A DNA stretch of 64,000 nucleotides, taken from assembly GCF_002968335.2 (NCBI RefSeq), contig NZ_CP134398.1:3906001-3970000 (forward strand). Reading direction: 5' to 3'. The translations under genes were made by a program, and so were the position numbers. Positions 9,047 to 19,913 of the stretch are shown in pieces. Below the pieces are notes generated by a model that saw only the letters and a list, made by a program, of their open reading frames with translations, was not told the DNA's origin and made no database searches. Every line of letters begins with the position of its first letter. Position 1 is the stretch's first letter. This DNA comes from Mycobacterium sp. ITM-2016-00316 (GTDB lineage Bacteria; Actinomycetota; Actinomycetes; Mycobacteriales; Mycobacteriaceae).

Positions 9047-9978
9047 AGTGCTACCTCCAGGGTGTCGTCTCCGCCACGCGACACGCAGGCCATCAGCGCA
9101 TCACCGGCCTTCTTCTCGGCATCGGTCAGGTACAGGTCGCGGTGGGTGATCGCACCGGACGCGACCGGCAGGCGGCATTCTCCGCACACCCCGCGGCGAC
9201 ACAGGTTGGGCACCTCGAAGCCGCGGCGCTCCAACTCCTCCAGCAGCGAGACACCGGCGTCGACGACGAACTCCTCACCGGTGGAGGTGACCCGGGCGGC
9301 GAACGGCTCACCCGGATCGAGCGCGTCGGATCCGAAGTGTTCCACGTGGATCCGGCTGGCCGGCCAGCCCAGATCCGCGGCCGCGACGGTGACGTACTCG
9401 ATGAACGAGGCAGGCCCGCACACGTAGAGATGGGTACCGAAGGGTTGGTCGGCAAGTGCGGCGAGCAACTCGTTCGTGAACTCCGCACGGCCGGTATGGA
9501 TCGAGGCGTGCCCGCCGAGTTGGGCGATGGTGTCCGCATAGGCCCCCCTCCCCTGTCGGTGGATGTAGAGCAGGCGGACGTCACGTCCCCAGAGCCGGGC
9601 ACTGCGTAGGTGCGACACCATCGGGGTGATGCCGATTCCCGCGGCGACCAGCAGGTGTCGGCGCGCGCGCAGCACCGGTGCGAACGCGCTGCGCGGGGGG
9701 CTTGCGGCGACGGTGTCACCCAGCGCAAGTTCGTCGTGAATCCACCGCGAACCACCGGCGCCTTCGTCACAGCGCAGCACGGATATCACGTACGACATCG
9801 GCGAATTGCCGTCACCGGTCAGCGAATAGGCATTGGCGCTACCACCGCACTCCACGACGATGTGACTGCCGGGTGTGAAGGACGGCAGGGCCGTTCCGTC
9901 GGGATCGGCCAAGGTGAGTGTCCGGATGCCGGCGATCCTGTCATCGACCGCGGTCACGACGAGTTTGAGGGTGTTCAC
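9043..9978 (-). CDS. PDR/VanB-type oxidoreductase (FNR plus 2Fe-2S ferredoxin)
   Basis: A 311-residue electron-transfer protein: N-terminal flavin/NAD(P)H-binding FNR module (SYVISVLR and VAAGIGITPMVSHLR segments) followed by a plant-type 2Fe-2S domain with PNLCRRGVCGEC and a distal cysteine in ALMACVSRG. This order is typical of phthalate-dioxygenase-reductase/VanB proteins. It would pass electrons from NAD(P)H to the haem N-demethylase encoded next. The GTG at 9978 overlaps the stop of the preceding gene (GTGA) and is preferred over the longer open frame. Stop and start overlaps on both sides mark a tight operon. Confidence 0.9.
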   Translation of the reverse strand: MNTLKLVVTAVDDRIAGIRTLTLADPDGTALPSFTPGSHIVVECGGSANAYSLTGDGNSPMSYVISVLRCDEGAGGSRWIHDELALGDTVAASPPRSAFAPVLRARRHLLVAAGIGITPMVSHLRSARLWGRDVRLLYIHRQGRGAYADTIAQLGGHASIHTGRAEFTNELLAALADQPFGTHLYVCGPASFIEYVTVAAADLGWPASRIHVEHFGSDALDPGEPFAARVTSTGEEFVVDAGVSLLEELERRGFEVPNLCRRGVCGECRLPVASGAITHRDLYLTDAEKKAGDALMACVSRGGDDTLEVAL

Positions 9979-10514
9979 GACACGACCTCGGCCGGGCACT
10001 CGGCATCGACCATGAACCCCAGATATGTACCGCCTCGACGCGAAACATGGTGATATACCAGTAGTTTCCGCTCACACGATGCGCAGGGAAGCACCTCGTC
10101 GAGCTGCACCCGGGCGCGGGTGACGGACCCACAGTGCACACAGTGCACCGCGCGCGAATCGACGTCGGTGGACGCCACTGTCATCTCGTCATCCGCGACG
10201 CCGAGGCCGGTCGCGGCGCCACGCAGTTCCAGGCACGCATCGGCGGGTCCGGCCATCATCAGCCGCCACCCCACCCGCGCGTCGGCCAGGTCTGCTGTCA
10301 GTGCCGCGAGCGCCTGCCCGGCATCCACCTGATGCAGACGTACCGCGGATTCGCGACCGGCCGAGACGATCTGGGCCATCCAGTCACGTGCGACCTCGGC
10401 GCCGCGCGGCCCGAAGGCGATGATGGTCCAGGCCCGCCCGGAGAGGTCGGCATCGGGTTGGGTGGGGTTCAGCGCCCAGCCGGGCACACTTGTCAGCTCG
10501 AGGTCCGGTCGCAT
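9975..10514 (-). CDS. Dimethylamine monooxygenase-associated protein with C-terminal zinc-ribbon-like motif
   Basis: First gene of the three-gene operon. The 179-residue protein has an N-terminal alpha/beta part (WTIIAFGPRGAEVARDW, GWRLMMAGPADACL) and a C-terminal pair of CxxC knuckles (CVHCGS and LPCASC) followed by YHHVSRRGGTYLGFMVDAE, as in proteins annotated as a DmmA-family subunit of dimethylamine monooxygenase. It may be a structural or metal-binding subunit; no catalytic residue is known to me. The ATG at 10514 has AGGAAGGG upstream, so the longer open frame is rejected. Confidence 0.75.
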   Translation of the reverse strand: MRPDLELTSVPGWALNPTQPDADLSGRAWTIIAFGPRGAEVARDWMAQIVSAGRESAVRLHQVDAGQALAALTADLADARVGWRLMMAGPADACLELRGAATGLGVADDEMTVASTDVDSRAVHCVHCGSVTRARVQLDEVLPCASCERKLLVYHHVSRRGGTYLGFMVDAECPAEVVS

Positions 10515-10635
10515 GAGCCCTTCCTGTGGACACCAGTGGTTGACGAGGTTGACCTTCAGGAAACCAAAGCTGCGTTTCGGTGATGTGACCTCACTGTCTC
10601 GTCTGGTTGACGTGGCGCCCGATATGGTCGGCGAC

Positions 10636-11790
10636 ATGGCCGAGCGCATCATGATCGTCGGCGCCGGTATCGCCGGACTGGCCACCGCGGTGGCCCTGCG
10701 CCGGGTGGGTCATGACGTGACCGTGATCGAACAGCGCACCGATACCGCCATCGGTGCCGGTATCAGCATCTGGCCCAATGCACTGGCCGCACTCGACGTG
10801 CTGGGCCTCGGCGAGCAGGTGCGCGCCGCCGGCGGCAGGGTCAGCGCCGGTGCGCTGCGCTGGCGCGATGGCCGGTGGCTGCGCAGACCGGCCGCCGACC
10901 GGATCGTGCGGGCGTTGGGCGAACCACTGGTCATCATCCACCGCGGCACGCTCACCGAGATCCTGGCCGGGGCCCTGCCCGGAGACACGGTGACGCGTGG
11001 TGTCGCCGCCACCGCGCTCGAGGTGTCGGGCACCGGAGCCCGGATCACGTTGTCAGACGGGTCCGTTGCCACCGTCGACGCCGTGGTGGGTGCCGACGGC
11101 GTGGACTCACTGGTGGCACGGCATCTCAACGGCGAGCTCTCCCGGCAGTACGCGGGTTACACCGCCTGGCGCGGGATCGCCTCGTACGCACTGGATCCCG
11201 ACCTTGCCGGGGAGACGATGGGACCCGGACTCGAGGTGGGCCATGTGCCGATGGGCCCGGCGCACACCTATTGGTTCGCCACTCAGCGGGTACCGCAGGG
11301 GCAGACGGCAGCGGGCGGGGAGCACGCACACCTGCAGCGCGTATTCGGCGACTGGCCGGAACCGATTCCCGCCCTGTTGGCGGCCACCGACCCGGCGGCG
11401 GTGCTCCGCAATGATCTCTACGACCGCGCTCCCGCCGCCACGTGGGCCCGCGGCCGGGCGGTGCTCGTCGGTGACGCCGCGCATCCGATGCGCCCCCACC
11501 TCGGTCAGGGCGGCTGCCAGGGCGTGGAGGATGCGGCGATTCTCGCGGCGCTGACCGTCGGCGGGGAGACCGATCTGTCGGGCGCATTCGAGCGCTTCGC
11601 GCAGTTCCGGAGGCGTCGGGTGCGCGCACTGGTGCTGGAATCCCGGACCGTCGGGCGCGTCATCAACATGCGACCCGCTGCACTCGGTGGGCTGGCCGCC
11701 AGGGCCACGGCGCTGATCCCCGAGGCGGCGCTGGCCAGGCATCTGGCCGCGGTGGCCGGGCGGTCGGCCTTCGTGTTACCCCGCGACTGA
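10636..11790 (+). CDS. FAD-dependent aromatic-ring-hydroxylase-like monooxygenase
   Basis: A 384-residue group A flavoprotein monooxygenase. It has the dinucleotide-binding motif IVGAGIAGLATAVALRR at the N-terminus, a VVGADGVDSLV segment (DG motif) in the middle and GDAAHPMRPHLGQGG near residue 280, which binds the FAD pyrophosphate. The expected role is NAD(P)H-dependent hydroxylation of a small aromatic or related substrate; the substrate is not evident. It is divergent from the amine-demethylase operon. The start could equally be the ATG at 10624; neither has a strong ribosome binding site. Confidence 0.85.
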   Translation: MAERIMIVGAGIAGLATAVALRRVGHDVTVIEQRTDTAIGAGISIWPNALAALDVLGLGEQVRAAGGRVSAGALRWRDGRWLRRPAADRIVRALGEPLVIIHRGTLTEILAGALPGDTVTRGVAATALEVSGTGARITLSDGSVATVDAVVGADGVDSLVARHLNGELSRQYAGYTAWRGIASYALDPDLAGETMGPGLEVGHVPMGPAHTYWFATQRVPQGQTAAGGEHAHLQRVFGDWPEPIPALLAATDPAAVLRNDLYDRAPAATWARGRAVLVGDAAHPMRPHLGQGGCQGVEDAAILAALTVGGETDLSGAFERFAQFRRRRVRALVLESRTVGRVINMRPAALGGLAARATALIPEAALARHLAAVAGRSAFVLPRD

Positions 11791-11806
11791 GTACTACCCG
11801 GCGATG

Positions 11807-12407
<601 letters not shown>

Positions 12408-12476
12408 TTACGGAGGGGGCGGAAGTTTTAGCAGTTTCTTATGAGGCGGCTGGATATCAGCGTTGTTCATGAGAAA

Positions 12477-12511
12477 ACAATGGCGCCGGGCGGAAAGCCC
12501 GGCGCCATTGT
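12477..12511 (-). terminator. Rho-independent terminator of the upstream rpf gene
   Basis: A perfect 15-bp GC-rich inverted repeat (arms 12477-12491 and 12497-12511, five-base loop). On the minus strand it is followed by TTTTCTC, 18 bp beyond the stop of the second rpf gene. It separates the two rpf genes into distinct transcripts. Confidence 0.85.
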
Positions 12512-12529
12512 GATTCGTCTGATATCGGG

Positions 12530-13899
<1,370 letters not shown>

Positions 13900-14484
13900 T
13901 CAGTCCAGATCCTGCGGCGTATTGACGTTGGTCAGCTCGCGCCGTTGCTCCATGACGATGCGCTGGGTGTCCGCGGCATCCACCAGCGCACGCATGCTGC
14001 GCTCGCCGGCCGCCACCAACTCATCGGCTCTGGCCGCCAGTGCAGTGCGGTAGAGGCCGGCGAGATAATGGTCGCGCCCGTCCCAGGGCAGGACCACATC
14101 GGCCACCGAGGATGCGGCGGCCTCGGACAGTTCATCGATGACGCCGGCGCCCAGGTGCGGCATGTCGACCGCGCAGACGAAGGCCCATGTCCGACCCGCA
14201 TCCGCGGCAGCCCGCAGTCCCCGTGCCGTCGCCAGCAGCGGACCGACGCCGCGGACCTCGTCGCGCAGGACCTGCGCAGTCAGGTCGGGAAGCGCCTGGC
14301 CGGGAGCTGCGATGACAAAAACCGGTGCACAGCGGGTGCCGACGGTGCTCACCACTCGCTCGACGAGTGTCTGGCCACGAACCACCAGGGTGGCCTTGTC
14401 GCGCCCCATCCGGCGCGAAGCGCCGCCGGCCAGCACGATCCCAGCCAGGCCCGTGTCAGCTGAGAGCCCCTGGGATGCGGTCAC
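13900..14484 (-). CDS. mobA: Molybdenum cofactor guanylyltransferase
   Basis: A 194-residue nucleotidyltransferase with the N-terminal signature [17 protein letters not shown] (GTP binding) and the metal-binding CAVDMPHL segment. MobA transfers GMP from GTP to molybdopterin to make the MGD cofactor for nitrate reductase, formate dehydrogenase and related enzymes. The GTG at 14484 fits the conserved N-terminus. It is the last gene of the korA-korB-mobA set (10-bp gap), the order also found at Rv2455c-Rv2453c. Confidence 0.92.
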   Translation of the reverse strand: MTASQGLSADTGLAGIVLAGGASRRMGRDKATLVVRGQTLVERVVSTVGTRCAPVFVIAAPGQALPDLTAQVLRDEVRGVGPLLATARGLRAAADAGRTWAFVCAVDMPHLGAGVIDELSEAAASSVADVVLPWDGRDHYLAGLYRTALAARADELVAAGERSMRALVDAADTQRIVMEQRRELTNVNTPQDLD

Positions 14485-14494
14485 CGCGCTGACG

Positions 14495-15574
14495 TTAGTC
14501 GACCGACCAGGTGTCCTTGCCGCGAAGCAGCGATTGCAGTGCGGCCGTGTCGTGCGCCTTGGCCTCGCGGGCTGCGCTGATCTGCTGGCGCGCGGCGTCG
14601 TCGTAGGTCGGCTTGCTCACCTGCCGGAAGATGCCCATCACCATGTGATCGAGGTTCTGCTCGGACAGCCGCGACAGCGCGAAGGCGTACGCCGGGTCGT
14701 CGATCGTCGCGTCGTGGACGACGATCTGATCGGCGGGTACATCGGCGGTCTTGGCGACCTCCAGGCCGAACCCGGACTTGACCACGGCGTACTCACCGTC
14801 GGCGCCGAACGTGATCGGCTCCCCGTGGGTGACATTGATCAGTCGGTCTTCGGCGCCTTCCTTCCGCAGCGCGTCGAAGGAACCGTCGTTGAAGATCGGG
14901 CAGTCCTGCATGATCTCCACGAGGGCGGCACCGCGATGAGCCGCGGCACCGCGCAGCACCTCGGTCAGACCCTTGCGGTCGGAGTCGAGCGCCCGCCCGA
15001 CGAAGGTGGCCTCGGCACCCAGCGCCAGCGACACCGGGTTGAACGGGTAGTCCACCGAGCCCATCGGCGTGGACTTGGTGACCTTGCCGACCTCGGAGGT
15101 CGGCGAGTACTGGCCCTTGGTCAGACCGTAGATCCGGTTGTTGAACAGCAGGATGGTGATGTTGATATTGCGGCGCAGCGCATGGATGAGGTGATTGCCG
15201 CCGATGGACAGCGAGTCACCGTCACCGGTGACCACCCACACCGACAGGTCCTCACGAGCCAGTGCCAGACCGGTGGCGATGGTCGGCGCGCGGCCGTGGA
15301 TCGAGTGGAAACCGTAGGTCTCCAGGTAGTACGGGAACCGGCTGGAGCAGCCGATACCGCTGACGAACGCGATGTTCTCGCGGCGCAGACCCAGTTCCGG
15401 CAGGAAGTTGCGGATCGTATTCAGGATGACGTAGTCACCGCAACCCGGGCACCAGCGGACCTCCTGGTCACTGGTGAAGTCCTTGCCCTTCTGCGGCTGG
15501 TCCGTCGTCGGGACCAGCGCAGTCTTGCTCAGGGATTCGGTCAGGCCCAGATCAGAGCCGATCAGGTCGGTCAT
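14495..15574 (-). CDS. korB: 2-oxoglutarate:ferredoxin oxidoreductase, beta subunit
   Basis: A 359-residue TPP-binding subunit. The [10 protein letters not shown] motif is a cluster-ligand/TPP region, [11 protein letters not shown] follows, and [18 protein letters not shown] with [13 protein letters not shown] forms the TPP/Mg site. With KorA it oxidatively decarboxylates 2-oxoglutarate to succinyl-CoA using ferredoxin, a CoA-dependent route that supports growth on fatty acids in M. tuberculosis. Its ATG overlaps the korA stop (ATGA). Confidence 0.95.
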   Translation of the reverse strand: MTDLIGSDLGLTESLSKTALVPTTDQPQKGKDFTSDQEVRWCPGCGDYVILNTIRNFLPELGLRRENIAFVSGIGCSSRFPYYLETYGFHSIHGRAPTIATGLALAREDLSVWVVTGDGDSLSIGGNHLIHALRRNINITILLFNNRIYGLTKGQYSPTSEVGKVTKSTPMGSVDYPFNPVSLALGAEATFVGRALDSDRKGLTEVLRGAAAHRGAALVEIMQDCPIFNDGSFDALRKEGAEDRLINVTHGEPITFGADGEYAVVKSGFGLEVAKTADVPADQIVVHDATIDDPAYAFALSRLSEQNLDHMVMGIFRQVSKPTYDDAARQQISAAREAKAHDTAALQSLLRGKDTWSVD

Positions 15575-17499
15575 GCGCTCGCTCCCACAGATTCCACGGT
15601 GGCCGCGGCCAACCGGGCGAACTTGGCTTTGTCGGTTTCCTTTTCGCGCAGCGTTCCATCTAGCGCCGCGTCGATGATGCCCTCGACCTCGTCGGCCAGG
15701 AACGCCATGCCCTCGACCTTGGTGACCGACTGCACGTCGACCAGGAACTTGCCGCGCAGCAGCAGCGCCAGCTGGCCGAGGTTCATCTCCGGCACGACCA
15801 CCTTCGGGTAGCGGCGCAGCACCTCTTCGAGGTTGGCCGGGAACGGGTTGAGATAGCGCAATTGTGCGTGCGCGACCTTGATGCCGTTGCGGCGGGCGCG
15901 ACGGCACGCCTCCCCGATCGGCCCATACGAGCTGCCCCAGCCGAGCAGCAGCAGTTCGGCGTCACCGTCCGGGTCGTCGACCTCGATATCCGGCACCGTG
16001 ATGCCGTCGATCTTGAGCTGGCGCAGCCGGACCATCAGATCGTGGTTCTTGGGCTCATAGGAGATGTTGCCCGAGCCGTTGGCCGATTCCAGACCACCGA
16101 TGCGGTGTTCCAGGCCCGGCGTGCCCGGCACGGCGAACTGACGCGCCAGGGTCTCCGGATCGCGGGCGTAGGGCTCGAACGGCTCGCCGGACTTGGCAAA
16201 CGTGTGATCGATGGCCGGGTAGGTGCTGATGTCCGGGATGCGCCACGGCTCCGAACCGTTGGCGATCGCGCCGTCGGACAGGATGATCACCGGCGTGTGA
16301 TAGCCGATGGCGATCCGCACCGCTTCGATGGCGATGTCGAAGCAATCCGACGGAGAGCACGGCGCGAGCACCGCGACCGGCGACTCACCGTTGCGCCCGT
16401 ACAGGGCCTGCAGCAGATCGGCCTGCTCGGTCTTGGTCGGCAGCCCGGTGGACGGGCCGCCGCGCTGCACATCGATGACCAGCAGGGGCAGTTCGGTCAT
16501 CACTGCCAGGCCGATGGCCTCGGACTTCAGCGAGACACCGGGACCTGAGGTGCTGGTGACGCCGAGCGCGCCGCCGTAGGAGGCGCCGATGGCGGCCCCG
16601 ATGCCGGCGATCTCGTCCTCGGCCTGGAAGGTCATCACGTTGAAGTGCTTGTACTTGGACAGTTCGTGCAGGATGTCGGAGGCCGGGGTGATGGGGTAGG
16701 TACCCAGCACGACCTGGATATCGGAGAGTTGCCCGGCGGCCACGACGCCGTAGGCCAGCGCGGTGTTACCGGAGATCTGCCGGTAGTCGCCGCTCTTGAG
16801 CTTGGCCGGGGCGACCTCGTAGGTGGTGGCGAAGGCCTCGGTGGTCTCGCCGTAGTTCCAGCCCGCCTTGAGCGCCAGCACATTGGCCTCGGCGATTTCG
16901 GGCTTGCGGGCGAACTTGTCCCGGATGAAGCTCTCGCTGGCCTCGAGTTCGCGGCCGTACATCCACGACAGCAGACCGAGGGCGAACATGTTCTTGGCGC
17001 GTTGACCGTCCTTCTTGGACGCACCGATCGCTTCGACCGCACCCAGCGTCAGGGTCGTCATCGCCACCGGCTGCACGACGTAGTCGGACAGTTCGTCGTT
17101 GTCCAGGGGGCTGGCGTCGTAGCCGACCTTGGCCAGGTTGCGCTTGGTGAACTCGTCGGAGTTGGCAATGATCAGGCCGCCGCGAGGGAGGTCCCCCACG
17201 TTGGCCTTCAATGCGGCAGGATTCATCGCGACGAGAACATCGGGACGATCGCCGGCGGTCAGGATGTCGTAGTCCGCGATCTGGATCTGGAAGGACGACA
17301 CACCGGGCAGGGTGCCCTGTGGTGCGCGGATCTCGGCGGGGTAATTGGGCTGTGTCGCAAGGTCGTTGCCGAAGAGGGCAGCCTCGGTCGTGAACCGGTC
17401 CCCGGTGAGCTGCATGCCGTCTCCGGAGTCACCGGCGAAGCGGATGACCACCTTCTCCAGCTTCTGCCGGGGTGTCCCCGAGTTGCCGTTCTGGCCCAC
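15571..17499 (-). CDS. korA: 2-oxoglutarate:ferredoxin oxidoreductase, alpha subunit
   Basis: A fused gamma-alpha type subunit of 642 residues. The N-terminal gamma-like part starts at RFAGDSGDGMQLTGD, and the pyrimidine-binding alpha part has GTYPITPASDILHELSK, FQAEDEIAGIGAAIGASYGG and DVQRGGPSTGLPTKTEQADL. It pairs with KorB. I chose the GTG at 17499 (GQNGNSGTPRQKLEK) because AGGCAGGAA precedes it and family members begin this way; the longer frame to 17559 adds non-conserved residues. Its promoter must lie in the 311-bp gap upstream. Confidence 0.94.
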   Translation of the reverse strand: MGQNGNSGTPRQKLEKVVIRFAGDSGDGMQLTGDRFTTEAALFGNDLATQPNYPAEIRAPQGTLPGVSSFQIQIADYDILTAGDRPDVLVAMNPAALKANVGDLPRGGLIIANSDEFTKRNLAKVGYDASPLDNDELSDYVVQPVAMTTLTLGAVEAIGASKKDGQRAKNMFALGLLSWMYGRELEASESFIRDKFARKPEIAEANVLALKAGWNYGETTEAFATTYEVAPAKLKSGDYRQISGNTALAYGVVAAGQLSDIQVVLGTYPITPASDILHELSKYKHFNVMTFQAEDEIAGIGAAIGASYGGALGVTSTSGPGVSLKSEAIGLAVMTELPLLVIDVQRGGPSTGLPTKTEQADLLQALYGRNGESPVAVLAPCSPSDCFDIAIEAVRIAIGYHTPVIILSDGAIANGSEPWRIPDISTYPAIDHTFAKSGEPFEPYARDPETLARQFAVPGTPGLEHRIGGLESANGSGNISYEPKNHDLMVRLRQLKIDGITVPDIEVDDPDGDAELLLLGWGSSYGPIGEACRRARRNGIKVAHAQLRYLNPFPANLEEVLRRYPKVVVPEMNLGQLALLLRGKFLVDVQSVTKVEGMAFLADEVEGIIDAALDGTLREKETDKAKFARLAAATVESVGASA

Positions 17500-17810
17500 G
17501 ACTTCCTGCCTTTCACACCCGCGCGAGTCGCGCATCGGTCGCGGGGGCGTTTGCGTCAAAAACTTTTGGTGTCACTGCCGGTAACCAGTATGGCACTTCT
17601 CTTAGGGTGACCAATCACCGGCGAGCCGGCGACACGCGGGTTTCGTCGAGAAAAACTGCCTGTTCAGGGCAGTGAAGCAGGACGAGTTCCCGTCACGATG
17701 TGGTCTTCATCACTTTTGGAGAACGTCATTCTCTAAGGATCTGGTTACCGTGCAGTAGAACTCTGCCGGTCAAACTTGACGGGTGTCAAGTGGATCGTTT
17801 CAACCAGCGG
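17500..17810. other. korA upstream region with small dyads
   Basis: There is no gene in this 311-bp gap between korA and the kinase gene, both on the minus strand. The korA end should carry its promoter. Dyads seen: CTGCC-n6-GGCAG near 17660, GAGAA-CGTCA-TTCTC near 17720, and a 7-bp perfect repeat ACTTGAC-GGGT-GTCAAGT at 17774-17791. The last is 20 bp beyond the kinase stop and could be a weak terminator of that gene or a repressor site. Confidence 0.5.
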
Positions 17811-18656
17811 TTACGCCTGAGCCGAACGCACCCCGACGCGCTTCTGCAATTCGCGGGCCACCAGCTCGCTGGCGACCTCCACGGCGCGCCGCGGGTCGGC
17901 CCCGGCTGCCCGGTGCGCGACGTAGCAGGCGGTGAACATGTCGCCGGCGCCGGTCGTCTGCACATCCATCACGCGCCAGGCGGCGGGCACCCGCACCACG
18001 CGGCCGTCCTTATAGATGTCGCAGCCCTCTGAGCCGTAGGTCACCAGGATCTCGGGCACCCCGAGCGCCTCGGCCGTCGCGAGGTCGAAGGCGCCATCGG
18101 CGACGATGACGGCCTCGTCCTCGGCGAGCTTCAGCACGTCGAGGTGGCGCAGCAACTCCGGGGAGAAATGCCGGTCCAGTTTCAGCGGGCCGACGTGGTC
18201 CGCGCGCACCAGACCCTGGCCGTCGTAGGCGATGCGGTGACCGCGGGCCGCCAGGTGAGCGAGGGTCTCGGCGGGAAAATCGGTGCGCAACAGCGGGGCC
18301 AGGTGGATCCAGGTGGTGCGGGGGTCGTCAGTGTCGACATCGCGCGGTGTCCATACCGGGCCGATCGCCTGGACCCCCATGTGCCGGTGGTCGGTGTCGT
18401 CGTAGTCCAGGCTGAATCCGCTGGTGCGATCCGATGGCAGCAGGCGCACCAGGGAGCCGAACCGCTCGAGCACCGGGTCGAAGAGCTCGTGATGCTTCTC
18501 CTCGCCCATCGCCACGATGTGGGCGGTGCCCGGCGCGGATTCCAGTGCCACGCCGGCGAACGAAGCGCATCCACCCGGGCTCGGCGGAGCCCCGTTGATG
18601 ACGTCGATGGCCAGGTTTCCCAGCACAGTCACGCCCGGGACGAGCTCTGGCGCCAT
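17811..18656 (-). CDS. PfkB-family carbohydrate kinase
   Basis: A 281-residue ribokinase-fold protein. The C-terminal PfkB signature is present (QTTGAGDMFTACYVAHRAAG region with the GAGD anion hole and catalytic Asp), plus the N-terminal GNLAIDVINGAP and PGGCASFAGVAL substrate-side segments. It would phosphorylate a sugar, cyclitol or nucleoside with ATP; the substrate is not determined. The ATG at 18656 has AGGGG about 9 nt upstream; an in-frame TTG one codon earlier is possible. It lies after the LacI-type regulator on the same strand and beside the dioxygenase/dehydrogenase operon, which suggests a shared catabolic function. Confidence 0.85.
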   Translation of the reverse strand: MAPELVPGVTVLGNLAIDVINGAPPSPGGCASFAGVALESAPGTAHIVAMGEEKHHELFDPVLERFGSLVRLLPSDRTSGFSLDYDDTDHRHMGVQAIGPVWTPRDVDTDDPRTTWIHLAPLLRTDFPAETLAHLAARGHRIAYDGQGLVRADHVGPLKLDRHFSPELLRHLDVLKLAEDEAVIVADGAFDLATAEALGVPEILVTYGSEGCDIYKDGRVVRVPAAWRVMDVQTTGAGDMFTACYVAHRAAGADPRRAVEVASELVARELQKRVGVRSAQA

Positions 18657-18791
18657 CAATCGATTCCCCTGCTTGCGGTTTGTCCTGTCGTCGGCACATG
18701 GTGACGTGGCCGTGCGCGGAAATGGTAGTCCGCATCGCGCGCTTTCAGCGATTCCGCAGTTTCGGAGCTCGCGTTCGAAGACGCGTGCGCA

Positions 18792-19796
18792 CTAGGGCGC
18801 GGGCAGGTTGTAAGGGGTGATGACCTGGATCGGAGCGGGCCGGACCGGCTCCTCGGGAAGGGCCCGGTGTTGGGCGAAGATGACCCGGATGGCCAGCCGG
18901 GCGTCGGCCCGCAGATCGTTGTGCAGCACTACCGAGAGCTTGCCCTCGCGGAGCAGCCTGCGGTTGTCGACATCGAGGTCGTGGGCGACGAACACCCGGC
19001 ACACCCGCCCCAAACGCTCGAATGCCCGCACGGTCGCGTCGTTGCCGCCGCCCGGCGAGTAGACGGCCTCGATCCCCGGATGGCGTTTCAGTGCATCGAG
19101 CACCAGCCGCTCGTTGGTGGCATCGATACCGTCGCTGTCGCTCACCTCGACGATGTCACGTCCGGTGCCGCGCAGCCCGGACCGGAATCCGACCTCACGT
19201 TCACCTTCCCCGCGAAACACCGTGCGGCTGACCGTGATCAGCACGCCCGACGGCGCCTCTCCGAGCCACTGGTCCACCAGGAACGCCGCTGTCAGGCCGG
19301 CACCGTGGTTATCGATGCCCACGTAGGCGCAGCGGTCGCTGTTGGCCACGTCGGTGCTGTAGGTGACCACCGGCACGCCCGCGGCGACGAGCCTGTCCAC
19401 GGCCTCGGCGACCTCGGGCTCGTCCTGTGCCTTGAGGATGACACCGTGACTGCCCTTGATACGGGCCAGCACCTCGGCGGTCTGCGCGGCCGAGCCCGAC
19501 TCCCACAGATGGAACCGGGCCCGGGGTACGGCCGGGGCGAAGGCGGGCAGCTCGGCCTCGATCGCCGACCGGAACGCGTCGGAGAACCGCTGCGGGGTTT
19601 GCATCACCACGTCAATCAGGTAGCGGCGACCGTTGAGCCGCAGCTGGGCTCGTTGCTTGTCCAGGTCGGCGATGGCCTGCATGACCTCAGCGCGGGTGTT
19701 CTCCCGGACGCCGGGCCGGTCGTTGAGGACCCGGTCGACGGTCGCCTCGCTCAGCCCGGATTGTTGAGCGATCTCGCGAACCTTGTAGCGGTGCAT
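18792..19796 (-). CDS. LacI-family transcriptional regulator
   Basis: A 334-residue repressor with the LacI helix-turn-helix and hinge at residues 5-50 (VREIAQQSGLSEATVDRVLN, RPGVRENTRAEVMQA) and a periplasmic-binding-protein-like effector domain (YVGIDNHGAGLTAAFLVDQW, SPGGGNDATVRAFER, FVAHDLD). Effector domains of this kind bind sugars or cyclitols. It diverges from the dioxygenase operon with 117 bp between start codons, the classic layout of a local repressor. No strong operator stands out; CTCGCGAG at 19826-19833 is the only clear palindrome there. Confidence 0.9.
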   Translation of the reverse strand: MHRYKVREIAQQSGLSEATVDRVLNDRPGVRENTRAEVMQAIADLDKQRAQLRLNGRRYLIDVVMQTPQRFSDAFRSAIEAELPAFAPAVPRARFHLWESGSAAQTAEVLARIKGSHGVILKAQDEPEVAEAVDRLVAAGVPVVTYSTDVANSDRCAYVGIDNHGAGLTAAFLVDQWLGEAPSGVLITVSRTVFRGEGEREVGFRSGLRGTGRDIVEVSDSDGIDATNERLVLDALKRHPGIEAVYSPGGGNDATVRAFERLGRVCRVFVAHDLDVDNRRLLREGKLSVVLHNDLRADARLAIRVIFAQHRALPEEPVRPAPIQVITPYNLPAP

Positions 19797-19913
19797 CGTG
19801 CGGCCCCTCTTCTCCCGCGACTTCTCTCGCGAGTGGACGGTGATGCCTCGTGATGGTTTTTTGATGGCTTTTTGCTGTTGATTGCGGTGGGTATCACAGC
19901 AAGACTAACCGCC

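Noticed and set aside
6743..9427. An 894-codon plus-strand open frame spanning the transporter and demethylase genes
   Set aside because: It is out of frame with Amt and antisense to the DUF3445 gene, rich in Arg/His/Gly and without any family motif.
19826..19833. CTCGCGAG palindrome as the operator of the first LacI regulator
   Set aside because: Only 8 bp, single copy and lacking extended symmetry; too weak to annotate as a site.
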